Source: Rhizobiales bacterium Y(2018)
Lineage (GTDB): Bacteria > Pseudomonadota > Alphaproteobacteria > Rhizobiales > Aestuariivirgaceae
Reading direction: 5' to 3'
Length of the DNA stretch: 64,000 bases
Assembly: GCA_005502925.1 (NCBI GenBank)
Contig: SCPD01000009.1
Coordinates: 124,001 to 188,000 of the forward strand
Shown here: positions 25,318-33,476 of the stretch, piece after piece
Position numbering within the stretch: the stretch's first letter is position 1
Layout: every line of letters begins with the position of its first letter
Program-made: the position numbers and the translations under genes
Notes under the pieces: model-generated
The model's input: the letters and a program-made list of their open reading frames with translations, nothing else
Databases searched by the model: none
What the model was told of the DNA's origin: nothing

Positions 25318-25776
25318 ATGATGCGTTTTGCGCTCGACAGCAACGTCATCCTTTACGCCGAGGGCCTGAATGACGACCGGCGGCGCGATCTGGCGCACCG
25401 GCTGATCAGGGCGATCGGTCCGGGTAATCTCGTCATTCCGCTTCAAGCGCTCGGCGAGACCGTGGCTCGCCTGATGAAGGGAACGCGAACGAGCAAGGCC
25501 GAAGCGGTCATGCAAGTCGCGCCGTGGATTCACAGCCTGAAAACCCAGGATACCAATCGCGCTGTATTCGCAGACGCAGGTGAGCTGATATCGAAACACC
25601 AGTTGCAGTTCTGGGACGCCGTCATTCTGGCGGCCGCCTCGGCAGGGGGCGCATCCATCCTGCTTTCGGAAGACATGCATGACGGATTCCGTTGGCGCGG
25701 GACGGTGGTCGTCAATCCCTTTGCGCCAGAGCCTCCACCCATCATCCAGATGCTTCTCGACAACGACAACTCTTGA
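25318..25776 (+). CDS. PIN-domain toxin, VapC-like ribonuclease
   Basis: 152-residue PIN-domain protein. The acidic active-site residues are D7 (FALDSNVIL), E47 (QALGETVARL), D100 (QFWDAVILAAA) and D119 (LLSEDMHDG), the complete PIN quartet, so the nuclease should be active. Such toxins cleave tRNA or rRNA when the antitoxin is degraded. The gene directly follows the antitoxin and is only 12 bp from hydA, so hydA probably also lies on the toxin-antitoxin transcript. Confidence 0.87.
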   Translation: MMRFALDSNVILYAEGLNDDRRRDLAHRLIRAIGPGNLVIPLQALGETVARLMKGTRTSKAEAVMQVAPWIHSLKTQDTNRAVFADAGELISKHQLQFWDAVILAAASAGGASILLSEDMHDGFRWRGTVVVNPFAPEPPPIIQMLLDNDNS

Positions 25777-25788
25777 GGGAGATCAGCC

Positions 25789-27246
25789 ATGTCCATTCTC
25801 ATCCGCGGCGGCACCGTCGTTAATCACGATTTTTCGCGCCGCGCCGATGTGCTGATCGAAGGCGGCCGGATCGTCGCCGTCGGCGAAAAGCTCGAAGCGC
25901 CGGGCAAGGCCGAAATCATCGATGCCGGCGGCCTCTATGTGATGCCGGGCGGCATCGATCCCCATACCCATATGGAGCTCATGTTCATGGGCACCGTGTC
26001 GGCGGATGATTTCGAATGGGGCACCAAGGCGGCGCTCTCCGGCGGCACCACGATGATCGTCGATTTCTGCATTCCCGCTCCCAAGCAGTCGATGCTCGCC
26101 GCCTATCAGGACTGGCGGCGCAAATCCGAGAAGGCGGCGTCCGATTATTCGTTCCATATGGCGGTGACCTGGTGGGACAAGCCGGTCTTCGACGAGATGG
26201 AAACCGTGGTGAAGACCTACGGCATCAACACCTTCAAGCATTTCATGGCCTATAAAGGCGCGCTCATGGTCAATGACGATGAGCTCTATCATTCCTTCTC
26301 GCGCTGCGCCGGTTTGGGCGCCATGCCGCTCGTCCATGCCGAGAACGGCGATGTCGTCTTCCGCATGCAGGCCGATCTTCTGGCGCAAGGCGTTACCGGC
26401 CCCGAGGGGCATGCCTATTCGCGCCCGCCGGAAGTCGAAGGCGAGGCGACCAACCGCGCTATCATGATCGCAGATATGGCGGGCTGTCCCCTTTACGTGG
26501 TGCACACCTCGTGCCGAGAGGCGCATGAGGCGATCAAACGCGCGCGCGAAGCGGGAAAACGTGTCTATGGCGAGCCGCTCATCCAGCATCTGACCCTCGA
26601 TGAGGACGAATACCGCAACAAGGACTGGGACTATGCGGCCAGGCGTGTGATGTCGCCGCCCTTCCGGCCGAAGAAGCACCAGGATTCGCTGTGGGCCGGC
26701 CTGCAATCGGGCTCGCTGCAAGTGGTGGCGACCGACCACTGCTCCTTCACCACCGAGCAGAAGCGCATGGGCGTCAAGGACTTCACCCGGATCCCCAACG
26801 GTACCGGCGGTCTCGAGGACCGCATGCCGGTGCTGTGGACGGCCGGCGTCAATACCGGGCGCCTGACCAAAGAAGAATTCGTCGCCGTGACCTCGGCCAA
26901 TATCGCACGCATCCTCAACATGTATCCGAAGAAGGGCCGGGTCGCGGTCGGCTCCGACGCCGATCTCGTGCTGTGGGATCCGACGCGGTCCAAGACCATC
27001 TCGGCCAAGACGCAAGTGAGCCGCATCGACTACAATGTCTTCGAAGGCTATCAGGTGACCGGCCTGCCGGTGACGGTGCTGTCGCGCGGGCGGATCGCCT
27101 GGAAGGACGGCGATCTGCGCGCCAAAGCGGGCGATGGCGATTTCGTGCGCCGCGATCCTTTCCCCGCCGCGCATGTCGCCAATTCGACCTGGCGCGAGAT
27201 CAACCGGCCGCGCGCGGTGAAGCGGGCCGGTGTGGTAACGCCGTGA
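25789..27246 (+). CDS. hydA: Dihydropyrimidinase / D-hydantoinase
   Basis: 485-residue cyclic amidohydrolase that opens dihydrouracil or dihydrothymine to N-carbamoyl-beta-alanine or its methyl homologue. All dinuclear-zinc ligands are visible: H59 and H61 (DPHTHMEL), carbamylated K156 (AYKGALM), H183 (VHAENGD), H239 (VVHTSC) and D316 (ATDHCSF). The length matches the dihydropyrimidinase family, and with PreTA and the downstream carbamoylase it supplies step two of the reductive pathway. A GAGGGAGA site precedes the ATG. It is 12 bp from the PIN toxin and downstream of the RutR-controlled importer. Confidence 0.95.
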   Translation: MSILIRGGTVVNHDFSRRADVLIEGGRIVAVGEKLEAPGKAEIIDAGGLYVMPGGIDPHTHMELMFMGTVSADDFEWGTKAALSGGTTMIVDFCIPAPKQSMLAAYQDWRRKSEKAASDYSFHMAVTWWDKPVFDEMETVVKTYGINTFKHFMAYKGALMVNDDELYHSFSRCAGLGAMPLVHAENGDVVFRMQADLLAQGVTGPEGHAYSRPPEVEGEATNRAIMIADMAGCPLYVVHTSCREAHEAIKRAREAGKRVYGEPLIQHLTLDEDEYRNKDWDYAARRVMSPPFRPKKHQDSLWAGLQSGSLQVVATDHCSFTTEQKRMGVKDFTRIPNGTGGLEDRMPVLWTAGVNTGRLTKEEFVAVTSANIARILNMYPKKGRVAVGSDADLVLWDPTRSKTISAKTQVSRIDYNVFEGYQVTGLPVTVLSRGRIAWKDGDLRAKAGDGDFVRRDPFPAAHVANSTWREINRPRAVKRAGVVTP

Positions 27247-27268
27247 TCACGGAGCAGGGGGCGGCCCA

Positions 27269-27331
27269 ATGAGTCAGTATTTCTTCACGCTCTTCGTCCT
27301 CAGCCTGCTGACGGCTTCGGTCTTCATCTGA
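27269..27331 (+). CDS. Candidate 20-residue hydrophobic micropeptide
   Basis: ATG to TGA encodes MSQYFFTLFVLSLLTASVFI, almost entirely one hydrophobic helix. A GGGGG ribosome-binding-like stretch lies about 9 bases upstream, and the start is 22 bp after the hydA stop. It could be a single-pass membrane micropeptide or the residue of a lost transporter gene; proof needs conservation. The stop lies 3 bp before the convergent neighbour's end. Confidence 0.4.
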   Translation: MSQYFFTLFVLSLLTASVFI

Positions 27332-27334
27332 GAT

Positions 27335-28273
27335 TCAGGGCTTTGGCGTCTCCTTCACGGCCACGCAATTGGCGGCGGGCGGTGTCGGGAGGCAGCGCCC
27401 GACCAGGGCAAGATCGGCGCTCGGCGTAATGTCGGTGACGAGCTTCGTGGTCCGCAGCTCATCGCCCATCATCCGGTACATGGAAGAGGGCGGGGCGCGA
27501 TCGAACAGCGCGAGGAGCTTGGGCTCTACCCCCATCTTCTTCAGATAAGCGACGAGCTTCTTCTCGAGGCGCTTGTCGAGCTTGGTCGAGATCTGGCTTT
27601 TCATCGGCTTGCGGCTGACGACCTTGCGGCTCACCACCTTCTTCTTGCCGTTCACGATGAGGTATCTTTCGAGATAACGCACCTTCTCGCGGGTGATGAC
27701 GCGGCTGATCTTATGCACGCCGATATAGTTCTCCGGGCCGCCGAAGCGGTGTGTGCCGGCGGCGAGGATCATCGGACAGGCAGACACGCAGAAGCCATGA
27801 TTGGTGACGACGAAGCCGCGATAGATGCCCTTCTGCTCCTTCGGCAGCTTGCAGGATTTCTGATAGGGCGCGCAGCCGCCGAAATGCGTGCCACCGACGG
27901 CCACGTCGAGGCCACGCTTGCGGATCATGTCGCCGATGGCGAGCGCCGCATCGAGATCGCCGCCGGGTGAGGTGATGACGACGGGAAGCTTCTGGTCGCC
28001 GATCTTGGCCAGCGCCTTCTTGAACACGGCGGGCGACTTCGCGGTGATCTGGCCTTCGGCCGAGATCCATTGCGGACAAAGCGGCTCGCAGTTGCCGATG
28101 ATGTTGCGCACAACCACCACACGCAAGGACTGGTCGTAGATGGACTGCTCGGGCTCGGGCTTTTTTTGCTTCTTCTTGGTGGCGGCCTCGCCTGAGCCGG
28201 CGAGCAGAAACACAGAAGTCAGCAGCGCGGTCAGCGCCAGGAGGAAAGGCGAGGAAAGCTTCATGATACGCAC
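27335..28273 (-). CDS. Exported ClpP/crotonase-like protein of unknown function
   Basis: 312 residues with a signal peptide (SSPFLLALTALLTSVFLLAGSGEA), followed by a Lys-rich linker (TKKKQKK). A serine-peptidase-like ClpP/crotonase core follows: VVITSPGGDLDAALAIGDMIRKRG corresponds to the first helix, and NHGFCVSACPMILAAGTHR holds the candidate nucleophile Ser in CVSAC. GVHKISR may place the basic residue. Similar periplasmic COG3904-type proteins are frequent in alphaproteobacteria, with no known substrate. An insertion of repeated KKVVSRKVVSRKP is unusual. The ATG at 28264 (MKLSS) is an alternative start. Confidence 0.72.
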   Translation of the reverse strand: MRIMKLSSPFLLALTALLTSVFLLAGSGEAATKKKQKKPEPEQSIYDQSLRVVVVRNIIGNCEPLCPQWISAEGQITAKSPAVFKKALAKIGDQKLPVVITSPGGDLDAALAIGDMIRKRGLDVAVGGTHFGGCAPYQKSCKLPKEQKGIYRGFVVTNHGFCVSACPMILAAGTHRFGGPENYIGVHKISRVITREKVRYLERYLIVNGKKKVVSRKVVSRKPMKSQISTKLDKRLEKKLVAYLKKMGVEPKLLALFDRAPPSSMYRMMGDELRTTKLVTDITPSADLALVGRCLPTPPAANCVAVKETPKP

Positions 28274-28356
28274 CGGATAATCGCCAATTGCGGGACTATA
28301 TACGGTTTTAACGCGGCGGGAAGCGGGTGTGTTACTTGCGCACCGGCCTATCGATG

Positions 28357-28983
28357 TCAGCCGATTACCAGATTAAAGCTGACGCTGATGCGCTCGCCCG
28401 CCGCCCGGTTGAGCGGAACCTCATGGCGCAGCCAGCTTTCCCACAGGAGCAGGGTTCCGGGCGTCGGGTCCTGCGAGACATAGGTTCTGGAGGCGCGGGG
28501 TGCTGAGGCCTTGCGCGGCGGGGCCGCCATCATCAGCGCATGGCGCGGGTCCTCGAAAACGATCGGCCCGGCGCCTTCCGGCGATTTCACGTAATAGGTG
28601 CCGCTCAGCACGGCGTTGGTGTGGAGATGGGAGCTGTGGGACCCGCCTTCCGGCAGCACATTCACCCACATCGTGTCGCAGAGCGGCTTGCCGCCGCGCA
28701 GGTCCCAATGAAGCTCGCGGGCGAAACGGGCGGCATGCTGCTCGATGAGGCGCCTCAGCCGCGCGAAGGGCGGGCTCCGGTCCGGGAGATCGGCAAGCGA
28801 GCCATAGGAAGTATATCCCGGATAGCCATGCCGGGCGCACCAGCGCCGGCCGGCCTCGTCATGCTCGGCGAGCTCGAAGGCGGCCTGTTCCAGCGCATGG
28901 TTAAGCCTATCGGCGCGGTCGAGACCGGCACGGTAGACGAGGGTCGGAAATAATGCCTCGATTTGGGGTTGCGTCTTCTGCAT
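28357..28983 (-). CDS. Putative 2OG-Fe(II) oxygenase (TIGR02466-like)
   Basis: 208-residue protein resembling the TIGR02466 family of putative 2-oxoglutarate/iron oxygenases. SHSSHLHTNAVLSGTYYVK contains candidate iron-binding histidines, PIVFEDPRHALMM follows, and RHEVPLNRAAGERISVSFN gives the distal His and the Arg for 2-oxoglutarate. The start LFPTLVYRA is typical of the family. No substrate is known. The ATG at 28983 is preferred; an upstream extension is unlike the family. The gene is divergent from the transglycosylase. Confidence 0.75.
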   Translation of the reverse strand: MQKTQPQIEALFPTLVYRAGLDRADRLNHALEQAAFELAEHDEAGRRWCARHGYPGYTSYGSLADLPDRSPPFARLRRLIEQHAARFARELHWDLRGGKPLCDTMWVNVLPEGGSHSSHLHTNAVLSGTYYVKSPEGAGPIVFEDPRHALMMAAPPRKASAPRASRTYVSQDPTPGTLLLWESWLRHEVPLNRAAGERISVSFNLVIG

Positions 28984-29087
28984 GGGGCTATCCACCCCCT
29001 GATGCCATCTCATCCAAGCGGTGACAAGGGCGTGTTCTGATGGCAATGTCCGCCAGCGAGATGGGCTACTTAAAGGCGGAGAACGGC

Positions 29088-29897
29088 ATGAGGCGTGGCA
29101 AATTCATGGGCATGGTCGCGGCGTTGGCGGTCATGGTCGGGGGCACGGCGGCGGAAGCGGCGAAATGCAGCAGCACTGGCGGCAATTTCGAGCGCTGGAA
29201 GCAGAGTTTCGCCGCCGAGGCGAAAGCGAACGGCGTCAAGCCCCGGGCGCTCGCCGCCCTCATGGACACGAGCTATTCGACGGCCACCATCCGGGCCGAT
29301 CGCGGCCAGAAGAGCTTCAAGCTGTCGCTGTCGGCCTTCATGGCGAAACGCGGCGCCCCGACGATCGTCTCGCGCGGCCGGTCGCTCAAGAAATCCAATG
29401 CGGCGCTCTTCGCCTCGCTCGAGAAGCGTTATGGCGTGCCTCCCGGTCCGCTGCTCGCCATCTGGGGCATGGAGACGGCCTTCGGCAATGTGACCGGCAA
29501 TCAGCACACGCTCTCGGCGGTGGCGACGCTCGCTTATGACTGCCGGCGCACCGAATATTTCACCGAGCAGCTTTATGCGGCGCTCGCTTTGGTCGAGCGC
29601 GGCACGCTGTCGGCCTCGGCGCGCGGCGCCATGCATGGCGAGGTCGGGCACACGCAGTTCCTGCCCAAGAATGTCCGTCTCTATGGCGTCGACGGCGATG
29701 GCGACGGCCGCGTCAATCTCAATTCCAAGGCCGATGCGCTGGCCTCGACGGCCAATTTCCTCAAAGGACATGGCTGGGTGAGGGGCCAGGGCTATCAGCC
29801 GGGCCAGACCAATTTCGGTGCAATCCAAGGCTGGAATGCGGCTTCCGTCTATCAGCAGGCGATCGCCATCATGGGCAAGCAGATCGATGGACGATAG
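29088..29897 (+). CDS. Lytic murein transglycosylase (MltB-like)
   Basis: 269-residue periplasmic enzyme that cleaves peptidoglycan between MurNAc and GlcNAc with 1,6-anhydro product formation. A signal peptide (FMGMVAALAVMVGGTAAEA) is followed by the SLT_2 domain. The catalytic Glu is in IWGMETAFGNVTGN, and GEVGHTQFLPKNVRLYGVDGDGDG is the characteristic MltB segment. There is no C-terminal peptidoglycan-binding domain. The ATG at 29088 follows GGAG; an upstream start at 29040 would extend the signal region. Confidence 0.88.
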   Translation: MRRGKFMGMVAALAVMVGGTAAEAAKCSSTGGNFERWKQSFAAEAKANGVKPRALAALMDTSYSTATIRADRGQKSFKLSLSAFMAKRGAPTIVSRGRSLKKSNAALFASLEKRYGVPPGPLLAIWGMETAFGNVTGNQHTLSAVATLAYDCRRTEYFTEQLYAALALVERGTLSASARGAMHGEVGHTQFLPKNVRLYGVDGDGDGRVNLNSKADALASTANFLKGHGWVRGQGYQPGQTNFGAIQGWNAASVYQQAIAIMGKQIDGR

Positions 29898-30126
29898 ACC
29901 GCAGCCAGGTGGTGGACGGGCGAAGACCTACGAGCAGGCCTCGCCCTTCTACAAACCTCTGTGGCGGCGCATCGCCATCACCGCCGCCGTGGCGGCCTGG
30001 CTCGCCTTCGAGATCTACAACAATGAGGGGCTGTGGATCACTATCGCCGGCGCCATGCTGGCTTATGCGATCTGGACATTCTTCCTGACTTGGCCGAAGA
30101 CGCCCCCCGACGACACTTCAAAATAA
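29887..30126 (+). CDS. Small two-helix membrane protein
   Basis: 79-residue protein with two hydrophobic segments, IAITAAVAAWLAFEIYN (about 30-46) and LWITIAGAMLAYAIWTFFLTW (about 51-71), separated by a short loop, and a soluble N-terminal arm. Its ATG lies 10 bases inside the end of the transglycosylase gene, implying translational coupling. No recognised family; a role in cell-envelope processes is suggested only by its neighbour. Confidence 0.68.
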   Translation: MDDRPQPGGGRAKTYEQASPFYKPLWRRIAITAAVAAWLAFEIYNNEGLWITIAGAMLAYAIWTFFLTWPKTPPDDTSK

Positions 30127-30147
30127 CTGCCGCGAGAGACTTTATTC

Positions 30148-31392
30148 ATGACCAGCAAGAGCAACCTCACCATCAATCCGCAGCGCCTGTGGGATGCACT
30201 CATGGAGACCGCCAAATATGGCGGCACACCGAAAGGCGGCATCAAGCGTCTCACCGTTTCGGATGAGGACAAGAAGGTTCGCGACTGGTTCAAGGCGCAA
30301 TGCGAAGCGCTCGGCTGCAAGGTCTCGATCGACTCGGTCGGCAACATGTTCGCGGTGCGGCCCGGCAGGAACAACACGCTTCAGCCCATCGCCATGGGCT
30401 CGCATCTCGACACGCAGCCGACGGGCGGCAAGTTCGACGGCGTGCTGGGCGTACTCGGCGCGCTCGAGGCGATGCGTAGCATCGTCGATCTCGGCTATGA
30501 GACCAACGCGCCCTTGATGATCGTCAACTGGACGAATGAAGAAGGCTCGCGCTTCGCGCCCGCGATGTTGTGCTCGGGCGTCTATGCCGGCGTCTTCACC
30601 GAGGATTACGCCTATTCCAGAGCCGACCGCGACGGCATCACGCTCGGCGAGGAGCTGACGCGTATCGGCTACAAGGGCACCGAGAAGGTGGGCTCGCACA
30701 AATTCCAGGCCATGTTCGAGCTTCATATCGAGCAGGGCCCGATCCTCGAGGCCGAAGAGAAGGTGATCGGCGTCGTCACCGGCGTCCAGGGCATGCGCTG
30801 GTATGAGGTGACGGTGAAGGGCCAGTCGGCCCATACCGGCGCCACGCCGATGCTGTTGCGCAAGAATGCGCTCGTCGGTGCGGCGCGCATGATCGAGGCG
30901 ATCAACCAGATCGGCCTCGACCATCTGCCGGGCGTCGCCAGCGTCGGCCTCATCGAGAACCAGCCGAACAGCCGCAATGTCGTGCCGGGCGAAGTGTTCT
31001 TCACCGTCGATCTGCGCCATCCCGACGAGACGGTGCTCGACAAGATGGAGAAGGCCTATCAGGAGGTGATCCCGAAGATCGCCAAGGAACTCAAGCTCGA
31101 GGTCGAAGAGAAACGCATCTGGAAATCGCCGGCGGTCAAATTCGCGGCCGATCTCATCGACTGCGTGCGCCACGGCGCCGATCAGGCCGGCTTCCCGACC
31201 CGCGACATGGCCTCTGGCGCCGGCCACGATGCGGCTTACATCGCGCGCGTCGCGCCGACCACGATGATCTTCGTGCCCTGCCTCGGCGGACTGTCGCACA
31301 ATGAAGAGGAATCGACGACATTCGATGAATGCGGAGCGGGCGCGCAGGTGCTGCTCAATGCAGTCCTCGAATACGACCGTCGTTTCGCCTGA
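30148..31392 (+). CDS. M20 family N-carbamoyl-amino-acid hydrolase / beta-ureidopropionase
   Basis: 414-residue dizinc amidase of the hydantoinase/carbamoylase family, which removes the carbamoyl group from N-carbamoyl-L-amino acids or N-carbamoyl-beta-alanine (beta-ureidopropionate). Metal ligands are H86 and D97 in GSHLDTQPTGGKFDG, with E131/E132 in NWTNEEGSRF. GQSAHTGATPM and ENQPNSRNVVPGEV belong to the dimerisation and substrate domain, and LSHNEEE near the end is the final ligand region. In this context it most probably catalyses the third reductive-pyrimidine step after HydA, 2.9 kb upstream. It overlaps the RocB-like gene. Confidence 0.9.
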   Translation: MTSKSNLTINPQRLWDALMETAKYGGTPKGGIKRLTVSDEDKKVRDWFKAQCEALGCKVSIDSVGNMFAVRPGRNNTLQPIAMGSHLDTQPTGGKFDGVLGVLGALEAMRSIVDLGYETNAPLMIVNWTNEEGSRFAPAMLCSGVYAGVFTEDYAYSRADRDGITLGEELTRIGYKGTEKVGSHKFQAMFELHIEQGPILEAEEKVIGVVTGVQGMRWYEVTVKGQSAHTGATPMLLRKNALVGAARMIEAINQIGLDHLPGVASVGLIENQPNSRNVVPGEVFFTVDLRHPDETVLDKMEKAYQEVIPKIAKELKLEVEEKRIWKSPAVKFAADLIDCVRHGADQAGFPTRDMASGAGHDAAYIARVAPTTMIFVPCLGGLSHNEEESTTFDECGAGAQVLLNAVLEYDRRFA

Positions 31393-33001
31393 GGAAGCCG
31401 TGACCTGCGATCTCTCGGCGCGCGCCCGCGCAGCAGCCATCCAGATGACGGAATGGCGCAGCGTCACCGGCACGCCGGGAGAATGCGATTTTCCGCATCT
31501 CCTCAAGACGATGCTGGCGCAGGACCGCTATTTCCACCTGCATCCTGAACATCTGCGCGTTCAACCGCTCAATGACGGCACAGCGAGATCGAATCTCCTG
31601 GCGCTGGTGAAAGGCGAGGGCCGTCGGACGGTGGTGCTCGCCGGACATTTCGACACGGTGCCGTTCGACGATTATGCGGAGCTCGTGCCCTTCGCCTGCG
31701 ATCCGGAAGCACTGCTGCCGATGATCATCGACAAGCTCAAACGCACCGGCGAGGACCCACAGGCCCTCGCCGATCTCCTATCGGGCGACTATCTGCCGGG
31801 GCGCGGGTTGCTCGACATGAAAGCGGGCATTGCCGCCGGCATTGCGGTGCTCGAGGCCTTCGCGGCGCAAGATCACCGCGAGGGCAATGTGCTGCTGCTC
31901 GCCACCCCCGATGAGGAAGACCGCTCGGCCGGCATGCGCAAGGCGGCGGCTCTCCTGCCCGAGATCGCGCGCGAAAGCGGCCTCGATATCAGCCTCGTCA
32001 TCAATCTCGATTCGATCGCGGATGACGGTGATGGCTCCTTCGGCCGCTCGGTCACGATGGGCTCGATCGGCAAGCTTCTATTGACGGCGCTGGTGATCGG
32101 GCGCGAGGCGCATGCCTGTTATCCCTTCGCCGGCATCAACGCCAATTACCTGGCCGCCGAGCTTCTGGCGGAGCTCGAATGTGCGCCCGAGCTCGCGGAG
32201 ACGAGCGGTCATGAGATCGCGGCACCGCCGACCGCGCTTTATGTGAAGGACGTGAAAGCCGGCTACAATGTCACCACGCCGGCGCGTAGCTTTCTTTATT
32301 GGAACACGTTGCAGCATCGCCGCGGTCCGGGGGAAGTGCTGAGCATCGCGACCGGCATGGCGCGGGCGGCGATGGAGCGGGCGGTGAACTGGCTCAAGCA
32401 GCGCGCCCTGACGGTCAGTCCGCCGCAGCCTTTCGGCGCGGAGAGCGTGCCGGTGCTGAGTTATGCCGAGCTCCTCGCGCAGGCGCGTAAATCCGATCCC
32501 GATTTCGACGCGTCCCTCGAGCTTCTCAACCGCGAGCTTGGCGAACGGCAGGATCTCGATTTCCCGGCGCGGGCGCGCCTCGTCACCGAATTCGTCTGGG
32601 CCGCGACCAAGCTGCCGGGGCCGGCGGTGATCCTGGGCTTCGGCTCGCTGCCTTATCCGGCGGTGACGCTCAAGGACGAGGCCTTGGCGGAGCGCCTGAT
32701 GGGGGTGCTGAGCCAGGCCGCGGCCGAAAAGGGCGCGACGATCACGCGGCTCGGCTATTTCCCGGGGATATCGGATATGAGCTTCCTCGGCGAAACGTCT
32801 GGCGATCTGGGGGCTGCGGAGGCCAATACGCCGATCTGGGGGGCCAGTTTCGAGCTGGCCCCGTCGCCCGCTTATCCGGTCATCAATATCGGCCCCTGGG
32901 GCAGGGACTACCACCATTGGCTGGAACGACTGCATACGCCCTATGCATTTGATGTCTTGCCTCTCCTGGTCCTTCGTGCCACCAAGGCCGCGCTCGAATA
33001 A
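31358..33001 (+). CDS. M20/M25/M40 peptidase, RocB-like
   Basis: 547-residue M20-fold metallopeptidase of the long RocB type (arginine-utilisation protein RocB). The first metal motif is VLAGHFDTVPFDDY, the second LPGRGLLDMKAGIAAGIA, and the acidic pair is ATPDEEDRSAG. A long C-terminal half with GYFPGISDMSFLGE and VINIGPWGRDYHHWLERLH is characteristic of RocB. The physiological substrate of RocB proteins is unproven. The start at 31358 lies within the end of the upstream amidase gene (34-base overlap); a start at 31325 is possible. Confidence 0.82.
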   Translation: MQSSNTTVVSPEEAVTCDLSARARAAAIQMTEWRSVTGTPGECDFPHLLKTMLAQDRYFHLHPEHLRVQPLNDGTARSNLLALVKGEGRRTVVLAGHFDTVPFDDYAELVPFACDPEALLPMIIDKLKRTGEDPQALADLLSGDYLPGRGLLDMKAGIAAGIAVLEAFAAQDHREGNVLLLATPDEEDRSAGMRKAAALLPEIARESGLDISLVINLDSIADDGDGSFGRSVTMGSIGKLLLTALVIGREAHACYPFAGINANYLAAELLAELECAPELAETSGHEIAAPPTALYVKDVKAGYNVTTPARSFLYWNTLQHRRGPGEVLSIATGMARAAMERAVNWLKQRALTVSPPQPFGAESVPVLSYAELLAQARKSDPDFDASLELLNRELGERQDLDFPARARLVTEFVWAATKLPGPAVILGFGSLPYPAVTLKDEALAERLMGVLSQAAAEKGATITRLGYFPGISDMSFLGETSGDLGAAEANTPIWGASFELAPSPAYPVINIGPWGRDYHHWLERLHTPYAFDVLPLLVLRATKAALE

Positions 33002-33017
33002 CACGGAGGAGAGTGCA

Positions 33018-33368
33018 ATGGCTTTGAAGCGTATCGGCGCCGGCAACCGCATGAGCGATGCCGTGATCCACGGAAATATGGTCTATCTGTCGGGCTATGT
33101 GGCCGAAAAGACCGTCGGCAAGTCGGTCAAGGAACAGACCCAGGACATCCTGGAGCAGATCGATGCCACGCTGAAGGAAGCCGGCTCCGACAAGACCAAA
33201 ATCGTCAAGGCCAATATCTGGCTGACCGACATCAAGACCTGGGCGCAGATGAACGAAGCCTGGGATGCCTGGGTGGTTCCCGGCCAGTCGCCGGCCCGCG
33301 CCACGGTCGAATCCAAGCTTGCCGGCCCCGGTCTCGATGTCGAGATCATGGTCGAGGCGGCGATCTGA
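33018..33368 (+). CDS. RidA family protein
   Basis: 116-residue RidA/YjgF-type trimeric protein. RidA enzymes hydrolyse reactive enamine/imine intermediates released by PLP enzymes or oxidases. VYLSGYVAEKTVGKSVKEQT and PARATVESKLAGPGLDVEIMVEA are typical, with the catalytic Arg in ARATVE present. It starts 16 bp after the RocB-like stop with GGAGGAG upstream. It is probably the last gene of the transcript, because a long hairpin follows at 33415. Confidence 0.9.
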   Translation: MALKRIGAGNRMSDAVIHGNMVYLSGYVAEKTVGKSVKEQTQDILEQIDATLKEAGSDKTKIVKANIWLTDIKTWAQMNEAWDAWVVPGQSPARATVESKLAGPGLDVEIMVEAAI

Positions 33369-33414
33369 GCTGACTCATTTATTGGCGCTCTTCGGGGCGC
33401 TGAGTTGCGAAGGG

Positions 33415-33470
33415 GAAGCGCGCGAGCCATCCCGCCGGAAGCGGCGGCAGGTTCGCGCGCTTCATATTTT
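33415..33470 (+). terminator. Nested hairpin between ridA and the aminomutase gene
   Basis: The outer stem GAAGCGCGCGA / TCGCGCGCTTC is an 11-bp perfect inverted repeat, with an inner CCGCC / GGCGG hairpin, and it is followed by ATATTTT. It is likely an intrinsic terminator for the ridA transcript. It ends only seven bases before the ATG at 33477, so it may alternatively act as a leader structure for the next gene. It also rules out the upstream start at 33405. Confidence 0.72.
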
Positions 33471-33476
33471 CAGGTG

